64,000 nucleotides of DNA from Chelonoidis abingdonii (taxonomy: Eukaryota; Chordata; Testudines; Testudinidae), in assembly GCF_003597395.2 (NCBI RefSeq), contig NC_133770.1:290067453-290131452 (forward strand). The letters run 5' to 3'. Below, piece by piece: positions 11,406 to 23,017 of this stretch. How positions within the stretch are numbered: position 1 is the first letter of the stretch; each line of letters starts with the position of its first letter. Under the pieces are notes generated by a model. It did not search any database, was not told the DNA's origin, and saw only the letters and a list, made by a program, of their open reading frames with translations. The translations under genes and the position numbers were made by a program.

Positions 11406-12479
11406 TTCATTTGTATATCATTTTCCTAAACTGACTGAGTTAGCAGAGCTGTTGCTCTACTCGCTGGCTTGAGGCCTCTGTTTATTCATCCAAATGTCCT
11501 GAGTTATATCCTAATGCCTCATGTACTCATTTGGCGGGGGGCGAGGGGGAGGGATATCTGAGTACCATTTATCTTAAAAGCACTGTAATGGGGGAAGAAG
11601 ATGACAATTGCCATGGCACTTTGCAGTACTCCTCCCTCTCCTTTAGTAAAGACAGTCAAAGGACCCAGGTGCCAAGCTGAAAAGGCTCTTTCTTCATCAG
11701 CCATATCTGCTTTTGTGTGCTACTCATGCAGCTGTGCTGGCAGCTTTTGGGACGCTTCTTAGCCATTGACAAGGTTAGAGCTGATTCAGTACCAATTGAA
11801 GGCAATGGGAGTCTTTCCATACATTTCAGTTACTGTTCAGTCAGACCCTTTGATTGTGAAGGAGCTTTTCACACTGCTCTGTTTTCTGTTCTGGGACATT
11901 TTTTTTCTGTATAAATTTTAAGAAGTTTTAACACAGACTGTACACGCAGCTGTAAAAACATCCTTATCTGACAAACATGCAGGGCCTTTCAATCCAAAGG
12001 ATCCCAAAGCACTTTAAAAGGAACATGCTGTTCATAAAGCAATCACTCCAGACAGCACCAAACGGCAGTTATCTCCATCTCTGTATATCCCACCTTCAGT
12101 CTCTGGTGGAGAGTGCAAATTGGACAAGCAGGACACCACACTAGAATGGGAAATTTTGCCATAGGCAGACATTGGGGCAAACTTTGTCTCTAACAAACAA
12201 ACAAAAAGGATCATGGGATCTTTAATATCCATTCACAGAAGACAGCGCTATGGGTTTAGGGTCTTGTCCAAAAGAACCCTACACAATACACTGTATACAA
12301 CACACAAAAAACAGCAGGGCAAGAAAATGGGCCCCAAATGCTCCATTAAGCCCGAGTACACTTTAAAATGATGAAAATAGAGACCTGTGTCCCAGTTGCT
12401 GATCGTTTGAGCAGCCAACCGAAATAACAAGAGAAGGGACAAGTTCCACTATTGGGTGTATCTCACTAAGGCTAATATT
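11406..12479. other. Anonymous stretch, no gene
   Basis: No gene or classified repeat was seen. Frames of 60-66 codons on both strands look like chance frames. The stretch at 12000-12260 ('aaggatcccaaagcacttta', 'ggatctttaatatccattca') has the flavour of an old amniote repeat, but I cannot name it. Confidence 0.35.
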
Positions 12480-13692
12480 TCCTTACTGGAGTTAGTGGGC
12501 GCTTGGCAGAACCTGCAGACCCAGCTCAGAGCCTAGCAGATGCAGAATGTAAGACTGCAGGCACAAGCCATGCTGCCCGTGAGCCAGGCTCATCAAGAAC
12601 CAAAGAACCTTTGCTTGACACATTTGAAGGGGATGACAAGAAGTTCGGTGGGTTTGGAAACTAACAGTCTCCTGTTCTTGTTGGACTTGCAGACATTTCC
12701 CACCAACCAGTTCAGAGTGGGACTTATCCTCAGGCTACTGAAAGGAGACCTGGGCCTCTCCCTTCCTGGAGATATCTAGCCCCTTCCTGGGGCCAGTTAG
12801 AGCCAAGCGCAGGTGGTGATTTTTAACAACCCAAGTCAAATGCATGTGGCAGAAGCCACATACAACCACTGAGGCAGAGAAATTGTCCTGTCCTAAGTAT
12901 ACTACTGAATTTCGGCATCTGGTGCCAGAAACTGAATGGAATGAGGCTGTGAAATGCTGTCATCTCTGGCTTGGCTTAAGTGACAAGGTCAAAGATGAGC
13001 TGGCACAGGTGGAGCCCCCAGCTGGTCCGCATTCCTTGATTGAGCCATGTGTAAAGCTCGATGACCACCTGTTGGAATGCTGCCAAGAAAGGAGGAAGGC
13101 TTCCAGACCCCCGTCTTGCCTCACAGCACCAGCCAAACAACTTCTTGCATCCATCCTACAGCCTGAACCCATACAGCTCAGCATGGTCTGGGCCTGTCTC
13201 TCTGACACAGAGAAGAACCAGCATTGGGCATCAGGTCTATGTGTATACTACAAGAAAACTGGATAAGGCAACTCAGGCTACGCTCTGAAGGCCCAGTCTG
13301 CATCTCAGCTGGGAAATACCAGCCCTCAGCTCTGCTAGAGGGGTCGAGGCTGGGCTGGCATTCCTCCCCTTCCTCTTGCCCGTGACACCTGCATGTATCC
13401 ATTTATACTCTGGTGGCATCTAACCAGTGTCTGATGCATCTCTAGCTTCCGCTCCACCTAAGCCATGTCAGAGGTCCACCTGCAAGTGCTAATGGAGTCA
13501 AGGACTTCCAGCAATCTTATGGACTTGGAGTTTGCTTGAGTGCATAAGATCCCAACCCAGCACAAAGCTTTCTCCAAATTAATAAAGTCCGCTGATGGAT
13601 CCCTCCTCTCATTGGACCTGATCAGACAAGAAACTGCCCCCGGTGAGGTCACCACCCTTCAGAGCCATCATGAGACTCTTCCTTTACTGTAA
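12480..13692 (+). pseudogene. Decayed Ty3/gypsy (sushi-like) gag and protease remnant
   Basis: Three collinear pieces resemble a Metaviridae Gag-Pro. The frame at 12540-12779 contains 'LLFLLDLQTFPTNQFRVGLI' followed by LLKGD, the capsid N-terminal pattern of sushi-class Gag. The frame at 12844-13266 contains 'YTTEFRHLVPETEWNE' and 'GLSDKVKDELA', the capsid C-terminal pattern. Near its end a degenerate CCHC knuckle reads CVYY (second Cys lost). The same frame, after several stops, gives a protease-like stretch at 13465-13690: 'SSNLMDLEFA', 'VHKIPTQHKAFSKLI', 'SADGSLL', 'HHETLPLL'. The catalytic D-S/T-G is ESR here, and a stop falls within 'FA*VHK', so it is inactive. A frameshift lies between 12780 and 12843. 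No reverse transcriptase or LTRs follow. It could be a retrotransposon relic or a decayed RTL-type domesticated gene. Confidence 0.75.
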
Positions 13693-15334
13693 ATGACTCT
13701 TTCACCACAGTGTCCTGGTTTGTTTTTGCTGTAAATAATTGGGGAGTGGGAGTCATGGCACCTTTGGGACTGAAATGAATGATGCCCCTGGAAATGAAGG
13801 ACAGGCTGAGAAAGCACATTCCACAGAGTTGGATGCAACAGTTCTGTTGAAGGGGCAGAAAGGCGGAAGCAGAGTATGGAAGAAGAGGACAGTGATATCA
13901 GTAAAAAGGTGTTTGATGAGGCAATAAGTCATAATAATTTTCTGGGGAAATACTCCAAGGTTTTAGGAAGTAGATGCATAGCACTGCTTCTGCCTCTAGC
14001 AGAGCTAATGGATTCCTAGCAGTAACGGAAAACCAGAATGTGAGCCACCTTTCCCCACACACTCCCCTTTTATATTTTCCCAGACAAAATGTTCACTTTG
14101 TTCAACTACTCAAATCTTGCATTCAATAGACAAGTCACCATGGGGAAGCGCAGGCTGCAGCGTACCGTCAGAACCTAATACTCTGAATCCCTTACATTAT
14201 GTATACCACGTGCAACTAAACAAATATCCACCCAGATGTCATGCCATTCTACTGAGCTGGTTTATTCCATTTATAGATGGAAAGAGCAATCCCTTGATTG
14301 CTTGTAGTGGTAGTTGCCTCCGTATTTAAATGCTGATCAATTTTTAAATGGAACACGAGTATTTAACTTTCTCAGCATGTCGAAAAGCTTTTTAAAGCCC
14401 ATCATACTGATGTTAAAATAATAAGGTCCACCAGCCCAGTGATATGATTGCTTTTTTATTGCTCAGTTTGTGCTGGGAACTCATTTTAATTCCAAAGGTT
14501 ATGGCTTTTAAAGCAGCACTGCTCCTAGTTCCCATCTTCACGCCCAAGCTGTGGTAGGAAGAGGCACAAAGGAGAGCTGAAAACGTATGTTCACCCTCCT
14601 TTCATTCCTCTGATCCTTTCTTTTTTCTATTCTCTATCTGCTTTTCCAGGCGGAGGTTCAAAATTCACCTCTCCAAGCAGAAGAAGTTCTGAAATGTTAT
14701 GAAATCAGCAGATGGGAGATTAAAATTCATTTAGGTAAATTGTAAATAAAGTACAGGAGCGAGAAACAGCATATAATTATTGTTCTGTACTCCTGTCTCC
14801 TCACTACTGCAGAATTTCAATGTCACAGAAAGGGTTCAGTCTTTCAGTGGCTTAATGCCTGCCATGTAGTCATTAAAATAAAGGATTCCCAGTGTAGGGA
14901 TTTCTGGACTGGAAGAGTGTGAAAATGTCTGTAGCATTCGCTCCCAAATAGTTTAATAGTGTGATTATGTTTTCTGATGGGAACATGTTTTTCACTGGAT
15001 CTCTGCCAAGCTTCCAGGCATGTACACACCTTTGAGAGGTAGACATTAAAAGCCAGGCTGCTTCCAGTGAAGAACTAACTCCAGCTTATATCCCTCAAGT
15101 GAATCGTAGAAAGAGACTGCAAATCAGATGAGCGATGTAGCCAAATACTAGCAGATTGCAGGGCTGAGTGGGCCTCTCACTGTGTATGTTCAGGAGCTGG
15201 AGGAATTGAGACTCCTTTGAGGGTGCTGCTAAGCTATATGCCTTTTAGGAGAAATTTTCACACTGTGACAAAGTAGAGAAAAGAAATCAGAAAGAGAAAG
15301 CCATTCACTTTGCTATCTGCAGTATTGTTAAGCC
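13693..15334. other. Anonymous stretch, no gene
   Basis: I looked for a continuation of the gypsy-like remnant (reverse transcriptase motifs, LTR) and saw none. Chance frames of about 60-70 codons occur on both strands. No repeat was recognised. Confidence 0.4.
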
Positions 15335-15525
15335 ATGTTGGTCCCAGGATATTAGAGAGACAAGGCGGGTGAGGTCATATCTTTTACAGTACCAACTTCT
15401 GTTGGTGAAAGAGACCAGCCTTCAGAAGCAGGTCTGAAGAAGAGCTCTGTGTAGCTCGAACGCTTGGCTCTTTCACCAACACAAGTGGGTCCAATAAAAG
15501 ATCCACTTTGTCTCTCTAAATTTGC
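15335..15525. mobile_element. Inverted pair of Penelope-like 3' termini (subfamily C)
   Basis: Left arm (about 15336-15420) is reverse: 'ggtcccaggatattagagag' then 'accaacttctgttggtgaaa'. Right arm (15421-15525) is forward: CTGAAGA (15434-15440), the stem GAGCT/AGCTC, GAAC in place of GAAA, then 'gctctttcaccaacacaagt' and 'ggtccaataaaagatccact'. The two arms are inverted copies of the same terminal sequence, joined head to head. A forward copy lies at 21225-21410. Inverted partial copies of the terminal repeat are a known habit of Penelope-like elements. Confidence 0.65.
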
Positions 15526-17029
15526 TTTGCTAATAAATCTTCATCTTTGTCTTGCTAGTAGTTTCCTTCCTGCAAAGGGTCTCGTGACTTTAAAATGATT
15601 GCCACCTAAAGGGAATGTCTTCTTTACAGGAACTCAGGACTAATTAATTGAAAATCTCTGTAGAAGAGGAGTAGTTGTAAAGGATGGGCAGGACTACATA
15701 TGCTTTGAATTCTGTTTTCTCTCACACTAGTTGGGGATATGTCCATGTCAACTCATTTTGTGAAATGTCATTCACAACTGTAACCCTGAGTGTGGATTAA
15801 AACATCCATTTTGTAGCAGGAACAGACTACATCTCGAAGCTGAAACGGGGCAATTACAGGGCTGTCAGCATTAAATGGTTCTATATTGGAGTGGGCAATG
15901 GGAATGCTAAAGGCAGAGCAGTTGACTAGTAATGACTCTCTGCTCAGCAACTGATGGGGAAACTCCTCCACAAGAACAGAACGGCTGGGGGGAAGGGGAA
16001 GGTGTCAGACTACTTTCACAGTGGCATGCTCTCTAAGCAAAAATCCATCACCAGAAACAGAAGATGCAGGTGGAAGAGTGGGACCAAGAGGGGCTTTGCC
16101 TTCTCCAAGACCAGTGGCAAAACCCAAGTACTTGCAGGAGAGTCGAGGACTCTATGCGGGGAAGGGGGAGTTGCATTCAGACATTGATTATTTTGTCTGT
16201 CATTCTCCCTTGTTGTCCGAGAGTAAGGTGTATGGGGGTTTATAAAGTTCCTTTGCAAAGCCTATGTTCTTCAATTTACTTGCCATGTATCCCTGAAGAA
16301 TTAAACTATAATCCAGAGCACCCAGGGAGGTGGATTTGGGGGAGTGTGCATAAATGATGGGGGAGGGTTAGGAGATCAAAGCACTGGTTTCTGGGCCCAG
16401 GGTGGTTGGACTGCAGAATCCCACTTTGTGAGGAAGGGGGCCAGACAGGAAGTTTGCAACGGGCAGTGTGTCTTGGAAGGCCAGAGTTAGAAATAGTGTC
16501 TGCACGCTGGTGACCATCCTCTAGGCACTGGGACGCAGCCAGGACTGTGACACTGTATCTAAACAAGTCACTGTCTTTCAGGCTATTGCTACCTAGATGA
16601 CTGTGTGCCACATACGTTCCTATTGGATGGAAGTGCTGAGATACCTGCTATATTGTTGCAATAGCTGTTCTAGCCCACTGGGATTTCACAGTAAGAACAG
16701 TGGAATCTGGAAGCTGGTGAGACTCAGTATTTTGAACTCCAGGCTCTTTGGAGTCTTCATTCTGTGCTTAAATAAAGGTTGTGCATTTCTTAAGGAAATC
16801 CTTGTAGGTTCTTTGTTCTTCTTCAGCACATAAAATGTCCATCCTGGCAAACTTTTACACAGTAAAAAAGTAAATGCCTTTTATTTAAAAAATAATAAAT
16901 ATTAATAGACATTTTAAAAGCTCAATTATTTAAGAGCCAAAGCTTCTTTGTGTGGCCAGTTCTCCCACATCCTTTAAAAACACTACGACCAAGTGCAGAA
17001 CACATCATTTTTTATTCAGAACACTTCTA
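15526..17029. other. Anonymous stretch, no gene
   Basis: Overlapping frames at 15954-16611 on both strands (60-101 codons) have no recognisable motif and conflict with one another. A polyadenylation-like AATAAA at 16771 is followed by nothing that marks a transcript. No repeat was identified with confidence. Confidence 0.35.
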
Positions 17030-17310
17030 GAAAGATGTTCCTGTGGTATAGGCACTGGACTGGGATTCGCAAGCACTATATTTCTAGCTCAGTCACAGAT
17101 TTCTTGTGCGATCGTAGGCAGGTCACATGATCTCTCTATCCCCCACTTGCAAAATGGAGATAAAAGTACTTTGGTTTCCCCCTTCTTGTCTATCTGTCTA
17201 TTCAGGTTCTGAGCTTTTGGAGTAAGGAACTGGCTCTTGCATTGCTTGTACTTTTGGGATTCAGTCTCTGTTGGGGCCTCTAGGTGCTACCGTAATACAA
17301 ATAAATAACA
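17030..17310 (+). mobile_element. MIR-type (CORE) SINE
   Basis: Typical MIR order on the plus strand: a tRNA-related head ('ggcactggactgggattcgc'), then 'gcaggtcacatgatctctct', then 'cccccacttgcaaaatggag' followed by 'ataaaagtac'. A tail at 17270-17305 carries 'ggggcctctaggtgctaccg'. It is heavily diverged and has no function apparent here. Confidence 0.6.
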
Positions 17311-18404
17311 GTGCCAAAGTCTGCTTTGTAAAGGAAATATCCAGCTGTTTCCATAAAGCCAACATTTATTCTTCCTGCTCCCCAGGCTAGCCAATCTACA
17401 CTCTCATGCTGCATCCTTATATTCTACCAGAAATAGTTAAATCAGCTGTAGGACCTCATACCACCATCAATAGCATAGCAGAACAAAGCATAAGAGCCCA
17501 CAGTACTACATGAAAATCTCACTTAACAAAGATCACTTTATGTGAACTAGATAAAGTGATTTACTTATTAGCCATTAAAGAACTGGCAAATTGTTTCCTG
17601 GAGCCTCTAGAAACAAAGAGGAAAGGGGATTTCTGGCTACTGGAAGTCAGGGTGGGCCAAACTCTTGCCTGCATTGAGTCCCAATAGACTCTACTGGAAA
17701 ACTGGATTATTACTATTTATTCGTATTACAGTACCACCTAGAGGCCCATCTGGATCAGGGCCTGATTGTGTTACTGTAACCCACACTGGACTGATGTGGC
17801 TCTTTGTCTCCCTCTAGAGGCTGGTGCACAAAAGAGGCTTATTTATCTGCTATTCAGCTATTGCTTCCAACTAAGGGACTTGGTTTTCAAGAAGAAGAGG
17901 CTTATGCTCTTTAGCTCAGTAGGTCTTCAGTTCAAACCCTCCTCTCAGCCCAAGGAAAGTCAGACATACCAGGAAACAGGGTAAGAGAGCTTACTATCTA
18001 AGCAGGCAAACAGAGGTAGGCAGATAAAAAGTAATATCCAAGCAAAATCTCAAAAGTACAGAGCCTGCTAGCTATATTTTCCCGGGCATCATCTCCATGC
18101 TCCCTGTTTTTTAATTTCCCCAGATCAGCCCTATCTTCCCTATCCTCTAAGAAGCCTGGCAGAAACCCTTTCCAGAAAGCAAATAGGTCGTGATAGTTGG
18201 CTGGGGGAATGAGGGGATCTGTGCCAGGGTGCTCTTCCTTGGAGAGTCACCTATAGGTCCCTTGACAATGTTAGCTGGTGAAGAATGTGGTAGCCCACAT
18301 GTTGGCAGTGCCTCTTCCTGGAAGCATATTACATTCTTGCTGTGGAGTCAGCACTGGTTCATGTTTGCTCCCAGGTGCACTTCAAAGCACTTCACAAACA
18401 TTAA
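17311..18404. other. Anonymous stretch with a repeat fragment
   Basis: No gene is supported. Around 17700-17780 'gtattacagtaccacctaga' and 'ggcccatctggatcagggcc' repeat the wording of the SINE tail at 17270 and of 40885-40960. The rest is anonymous. Confidence 0.35.
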
Positions 18405-18408
18405 TTAG

Positions 18409-19058
18409 TGTGATACAGCATGGCCAGAGGGCAGCATAAGAGTGTTAGCAGGGGGCCTTATTCCCTGCCAAGGGAGGAAGGTTTGCTTTAGATTAACTAG
18501 AACAGCTGTGGCCAATTAGAGCACCTGACTCCAATTAGAGCACCTGACTCCAATTAGAGCACCTGACTCCAGTTAGAGCACCTGACTCCAGTCATGGGAT
18601 ATAAACCCCTGCTTCAGTCAGACAGGGGGTGGTAGTTGAAGGAGAAAGGTTGGATTGGAGCAGAGTGCAGATTGCAGAAGAGAAGAGTTTGTCCAGAGAG
18701 AAATAGAAGGTTTGGAGGAGTGCTGCGGTGGATTGGGAAGCCCAACAGAAACCCTAGGTAAGGGGAACCAGGCTTGTATAGAAGAGAGGCGAGAAGCCCT
18801 TCACAAGCTGACGGGTATGAGAGGGAAGTAACCCAGGGGAAGAAACCGCTAGTCAAGTGGTTCACCACAACCCCAGGGCCCCTGGGTTGGGACCTGGAGT
18901 AGAGGGCGGGCCCAGGTCCCTCCCTCTCCACTCCCCTCCTCCAAGGACACTAGGGGAGTGATTAAGAACTGGTTCAGAGGCAAGCAATAGCGCCCTGAAC
19001 CTACCCCAGAGAAGAGAAAGCGCGAGACCCAGCAGAACAGTACCGGCAATTTGCCACA
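18409..19058 (+). mobile_element. Solo LTR, family B (650 bp)
   Basis: Termini are TGTGATACAG and AATTTGCCACA (TGTG...CACA), with TTAG on both sides (18405-18408 and 19059-19062). The U3-like part holds four or five tandem copies of a 20-bp unit ending 'agagcacctgactcc' (about 18512-18594). Next comes a TATA-like 'gggatataaacccc' at 18597. A purine-rich R/U5-like part follows. No internal retroviral region is next to it, so it is solo. The 4-bp duplication suits ERV1 or Ty3/gypsy. Confidence 0.8.
18512..18594 (+). repeat. 20-bp tandem repeat in the LTR upstream region
   Basis: Four consecutive copies of 'aattagagcacctgactcca' (one copy has agttagag) lie directly before the TATA-like box. Such arrays often mark enhancer repeats in LTR upstream regions; that role is inferred from position alone. 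Confidence 0.8.
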
Positions 19059-19169
19059 TTAGTTAGATCTAACACAGATCTGTCCCTGTGAAGTGCACAC
19101 ATTTTTCAGCGGTCAGCACTGAAACCTTTACAAATGCCTGCAAGTACTTAACGTGACTGCACAATTGTA

Positions 19170-19713
19170 AGAACTCATGGGCCTAGAACCAGGGTCTGAG
19201 GCAGGAGCTGCTTTCTCATCATTGCCAGGGGGCCAGGCAGGGTTACCTCCTAGAGGAACTGAGGGGCTAAGCCCTACAGGAAGTCCTGCCCTCAGAGCCA
19301 TGAGTGTCAGCTCTCTGTGATTCCCTGACTAGCTGGCCCTCCCCATATAAATCAGGAACCCATTTCTGGAGGTTGTCTGAGCAACACAGCCCACTATCGC
19401 CCCTATGTGCTTCTGCCTTTCACTCCGCTTGCTACTGCTTGCTGTCACTCGCCTTGATCCCAGACTCCCAGCTCTAGATCTAGATTCACCTCCCAACCAT
19501 CGTCTTGGTTTATTGTCTTTGGCTTAAGACCACTGCTGACCGTGGTGAAAGACCGGCCAGCCCAACCCCAATTCTTACTTCATGCTCTCAATTTGGTAAT
19601 GGACTCTGACTTTGCAGTTTTGACCTGGCCTGGGCCTGGATTGATCTCTGACCTCCAGACCCAATACTGAGCAGTGTTCTGTGCCCTCAGGCCACCCACA
19701 ACCTGGCCCTGAC
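19170..19713 (+). mobile_element. Possible second LTR (borders uncertain)
   Basis: GC-rich LTR-like sequence with a TATA-like 'ccatataaatcagg' at 19346 and a likely 3' end 'tggccctgaca' at 19713. I could not find a matching 5' end or target duplication, so it may be truncated or may be another kind of repeat. It starts roughly 110 bp after the family B LTR. Confidence 0.35.
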
Positions 19714-20046
19714 ACTTATTTCCTACTCACAGCAGCAGAGATGTGATACTAATCCACTGGCTAAGAGTGATCTACTTTCCTATAGCTCAAGAGGCCTGTA
19801 GTTGTGGAGCTGAAGAATGAGGCAGGGTCCTAGTGCCAGGCCCACAAGCTTGTGAGTGTTATCTAGTTATTGGGTCTGTCTGCAACACATCGATACATTT
19901 GACTGGCATCTACTGAACTGCAAGGACATCTTCAAGCAACCAACCATGTGTTTTTTAGAGGGCTTGTCTCCAAACGCTCCCCTAAAACGTTGATTCCTGT
20001 ATGCTCTTAAAAGTGCTGCTGCATTTCGTCTCGAAAGCTGAAACAT
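19714..20046. other. Anonymous stretch
   Basis: No gene or repeat recognised. Confidence 0.4.
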
Positions 20047-20051
20047 CTCAG

Positions 20052-20242
20052 GACAGGTCTACCCTAGATATTTACATTGGTACATCTGCACCGATGCGGC
20101 TGCGCCACTGTAGCACATCCAGTGAAGACGCTGTAAGCTGTTGAAAGAGAGCTTGGCAAGAGGAGGTATCTAGGTGTAAATATTTCACACCCCTGAGCAT
20201 TGTAGTTATACCGAAGTAAGTATGTAGTGTAGTAGACCAAGC
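20052..20242. mobile_element. Small DNA transposon (MITE), 191 bp
   Basis: The left end reads GACAGGTCTACCCTAGA and the right end, inverted, reads GCTTGGTCTACTACACTACA, sharing a GGTCTAC core. The bases CTCAG flank both sides (20047-20051 and 20243-20247). The interior has 'tgcaccgatgcggctgcgcc' and 'ttcacacccctgagcattgt', wording I associate with a common turtle/crocodilian DNA element. It has no coding capacity. Confidence 0.55.
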
Positions 20243-20247
20243 CTCAG

Positions 20248-21224
20248 TGGTGGGAGTAGATAAGTCTGTCTACCAGAATGGTACAATGGTTCTGGATATT
20301 TCCAAATTAAAAGTGTAAAAGACCTGCTTTGCCCAGGAGATTGCTGCTTTTTGACACTTTATGCTGGTCTATTGGGAAATCTACTGCATTTTCTCATTCC
20401 TGGCTCCAGGTTCACTGTGGGAGGGTTTCATGTGCATTCAGAGAGGAATTTTTTTCACATTTAAAAAACAGTCTTGTCACTAAGTGCTAAATTCTCCTCA
20501 TTTTACTCATTCCTCTCATGACTTAGATGAGCTAAATCTAGATGCCCCAGACTCTCTCACAAGGTATAATTCTAAGAATACACATATATCAATAGCTAAA
20601 TGTCTAGGTAGTTTCCTGTCTGGCCAAGCGGACTGCTGGAAGCTGGGGCCTTGTGCGGTGCTTCCGTTTAGATGAGAAATGGTAACACATAGTCAGGGTC
20701 ATTCTTGGTGTAATTGGTTTACTTAACAGAAACACACTCAAGTCCTGTTTCCCTGAAAATCAGTAAGAACATACAGCAATAAGCATTTGCAGAAAACCCA
20801 AGCAAGACACTTCAGCCCTGGCCACAAGAAGTGCCTTTCTCTGCCTCTGCTTCTTTGCAGGGTTATATACAGCTGCCTCTGCTCACACTCACAGAGCCTG
20901 GAACCAACTCCTAGTCCCTGCATTTAGAATCTAAGAGCAATTAGCTTCACACTAACCTTGCCTCATGGGCTTGGCTTCTAGCATCAGCTCCTTCCCTTGT
21001 GTCCTGCTGTTTTGCAACTCTACAAAAGAGTCTCGGCTCCCCCTACTGTTAGGCACAAAGGAGAATGTTTTGGCACACACTAAAAATCATGGACTGAACA
21101 GAGACACTGGATATATGTCTTCTTACAAGAATCTGTAACCCACTAATCCCCCCCTCTTCTCCCCAGCTGCCTTCCTCCTTTCCCCCCCTCCATGACTACA
21201 GGGATGTTAAAGGATGCTTCGGCT
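20248..21224. other. Anonymous stretch, possibly part of an LTR
   Basis: The region at 20690-21100 is pyrimidine-rich with 'gggttatatacagctgcctc' near 20860 and has an LTR-like feel, but no ends or duplications were found. No gene is supported. Confidence 0.3.
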
Positions 21225-21410
21225 TGAATGGTCCCTTGAAATATATGTTAATTGCTTATAGTACACAATCTGTTCCACCTTACATTTATCTGTGACACCT
21301 TGTGTACGTTTCCATGAAGAGCTCTGTATGAGCTCAAAAGCTCCTCTCTCTCACCAACAGAAGTTGGTCGCATAAAAGATATTACCTCACCCACCTCTCC
21401 GGACACACAC
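21225..21410 (+). mobile_element. Penelope-like 3' terminus, subfamily C
   Basis: Forward copy of the terminus also seen at 15428-15525: 'gaagagctctgtatgagctc', then 'ctctcaccaacagaagttgg' and 'aaaagatattacctcaccca'. The hammerhead-like core is decayed (the GAAA has become AAAA), while the GAGCT/AGCTC stem persists. It is a truncated tail without a coding part. Confidence 0.65.
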
Positions 21411-21440
21411 ATTCATTTTAAGGCAGTCTGTGATTGTTTT

Positions 21441-22030
21441 TGTCATGGGGTTCACTGACTTCTAGGGCGCCTCCTTGTGGCCACATCTGAGGATTAGCCC
21501 CACTCAGGTCAGATGCCCCCTTTCTCACAGCCTGGCCCCCCTCTCTCACTCCAGGACTCAGGGTGCTTCTTCCTGATTCAGTCCTCCAGCCACGTCACTA
21601 TAGTCATCCACTTCCAGGATATCAAAGTCTCTCCAGACCAGCTTTGTGGTTGGCCTCTCTAATGCTCCTGTGTCATTTCCCAGTAGCTGGTAGGGGAACT
21701 TAGGCCCACCCTCTACCCTGGGTTCCAGCCCAAGGACCCAATAATAAGCAGCTGTTGTTTTCCTGTGTTTCTTCTTATCTAGTCCTCTCAGGCTTCCTTT
21801 TTTACACAATGCCTCTGGGGTTGACCCTTCTACTAAGACTAGAACCCTGAAGCTTATTCTTCTTCTCAGGTTTTCACCTCCTCTCCTCTCCTCTCCACTC
21901 CACTCCCAGAAAGTGACTGCAGGCACTTTCTCTGCAGCCTCCTTCTGCTGCAAACTCTCTGGCTTTATAATCCAACCTACTCTGGCCCCGCTGAGCCTCT
22001 AGTTCAATGTGGGCTACGAACTCCATCACA
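21441..22030 (-). mobile_element. Solo LTR, family C (590 bp), reverse orientation
   Basis: On the plus strand it starts TGTCATGGGGTTC and ends CTCCATCACA. The flanks are GTTTT (21436-21440) and GTCTT (22031-22035), a 5-bp duplication with one mismatch. On the minus strand the element starts TGTGATGGAG and has a TATA-like 'ggattataaagcc' near 21968, so the minus strand is the sense strand. Its plus-strand pyrimidine-rich composition resembles the LTR at 42361-43203. The 131-codon frame on its minus strand is a by-product of this composition. Confidence 0.65.
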
Positions 22031-22261
22031 GTCTTGCATCCAAAATCTCTGATGATGAGATGATGAGCCATTAGCACCTTTCAGCATAACAATATATGAA
22101 TGTTCATATTTCTCAAACTTCTATTTACATCCTATTCAAGTTTGAGAATTGTTATATGACTTGGTTGGTTGGTTGGTGAATGGTATGTTTGGATTAATCC
22201 ATTTATTTTCTTGGGCTTACAGAACAAACATTTTTGCAAAGTGAAGTAGGGAAAGATGCCT

Positions 22262-22283
22262 CCCCCCCCCCCCCAAAAAAAAA
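22262..22283 (+). repeat. Poly-C/poly-A run
   Basis: A run of about 13 C followed by 9 A; simple sequence. Confidence 0.9.
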
Positions 22284-22304
22284 TTGCTTTTCCAGTGGAG
22301 AACT

Positions 22305-22470
22305 AGGAATGTTTAGACCTGAGTTCAATTCCATATTCCACTGTGTGAATGTGGGCATCTCAACTTTCTCATCTGTAAAATGGGAATGATACTTTCTTTC
22401 CTTTGTAAAATCCATAAACTTTGAGCTGCATGGATGATGAGTGCTATACAAGAGGTTATTGAGTATTAGT
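22305..22470 (+). mobile_element. MIR-type SINE fragment
   Basis: Reads 'gacctgagttcaattccata', then 'tctcatctgtaaaatgggaa' and 'atgagtgctatacaagaggt', the typical MIR middle and 3' wording. Diverged and truncated. Confidence 0.6.
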
Positions 22471-23012
22471 GTTTCTAAATCCACCAATTCAGAGTTCTTG
22501 AAAATGTCTTAACTTTTCCACATTTCCTTTCGACATTTTCAGACATTCTCATCTCCCAACTTCTTTGGATTTGTTACTATTAAAAAAAAGAATAGAAATG
22601 TCCAATAGCCTCCATGTCCATACCACTTATACTGTATCATCTAACAATGGAGTTTGATTGCAATATAACTAAAATGAGACTGTACATGCTTCTAGTTTCT
22701 CTGGATGTTTGCATGCACATTTACAGTCTGCTGTATTACTGGTAGCAATAGCAATTACTTGTTTATCATTATTAACAGTGTGTTTGCTGCTGTACAATAC
22801 ACCAAAGCAAACGTCAATACTTGCTGTTAGGAGTGCTAGCGATAATGTAGGATTCAGGCCTGTATTTTCGCCTGATAAAATAGAGAGAATTTTGGGTCTT
22901 GTTTGCCCGTTTGATTCTTGTTACACTTATATTCTTACTAATATGTTTGAACAAAGGGATCCGTACTAATATGTGTGAACAAAGGACAAAGACACTGTGT
23001 ATGTTGTTTTTG
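22471..23012. other. Anonymous stretch with one hydrophobic frame
   Basis: An 86-codon frame at 22709-22969 begins with a hydrophobic run (LLVAIAITCLSLLTVCLLLY). I see no splice sites, homology or context for a gene and treat it as chance. Confidence 0.35.
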
Positions 23013-23017
23013 CCTGT

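Noticed and set aside
13693..14400. Continuation of the gypsy-like relic into reverse transcriptase
   Set aside because: No reverse transcriptase or integrase motif was seen in any frame after the protease-like stretch.
22709..22969. 86-codon frame with a hydrophobic start as a small membrane protein
   Set aside because: No homology, splice context or conservation evidence; AT-rich DNA gives such runs by chance.
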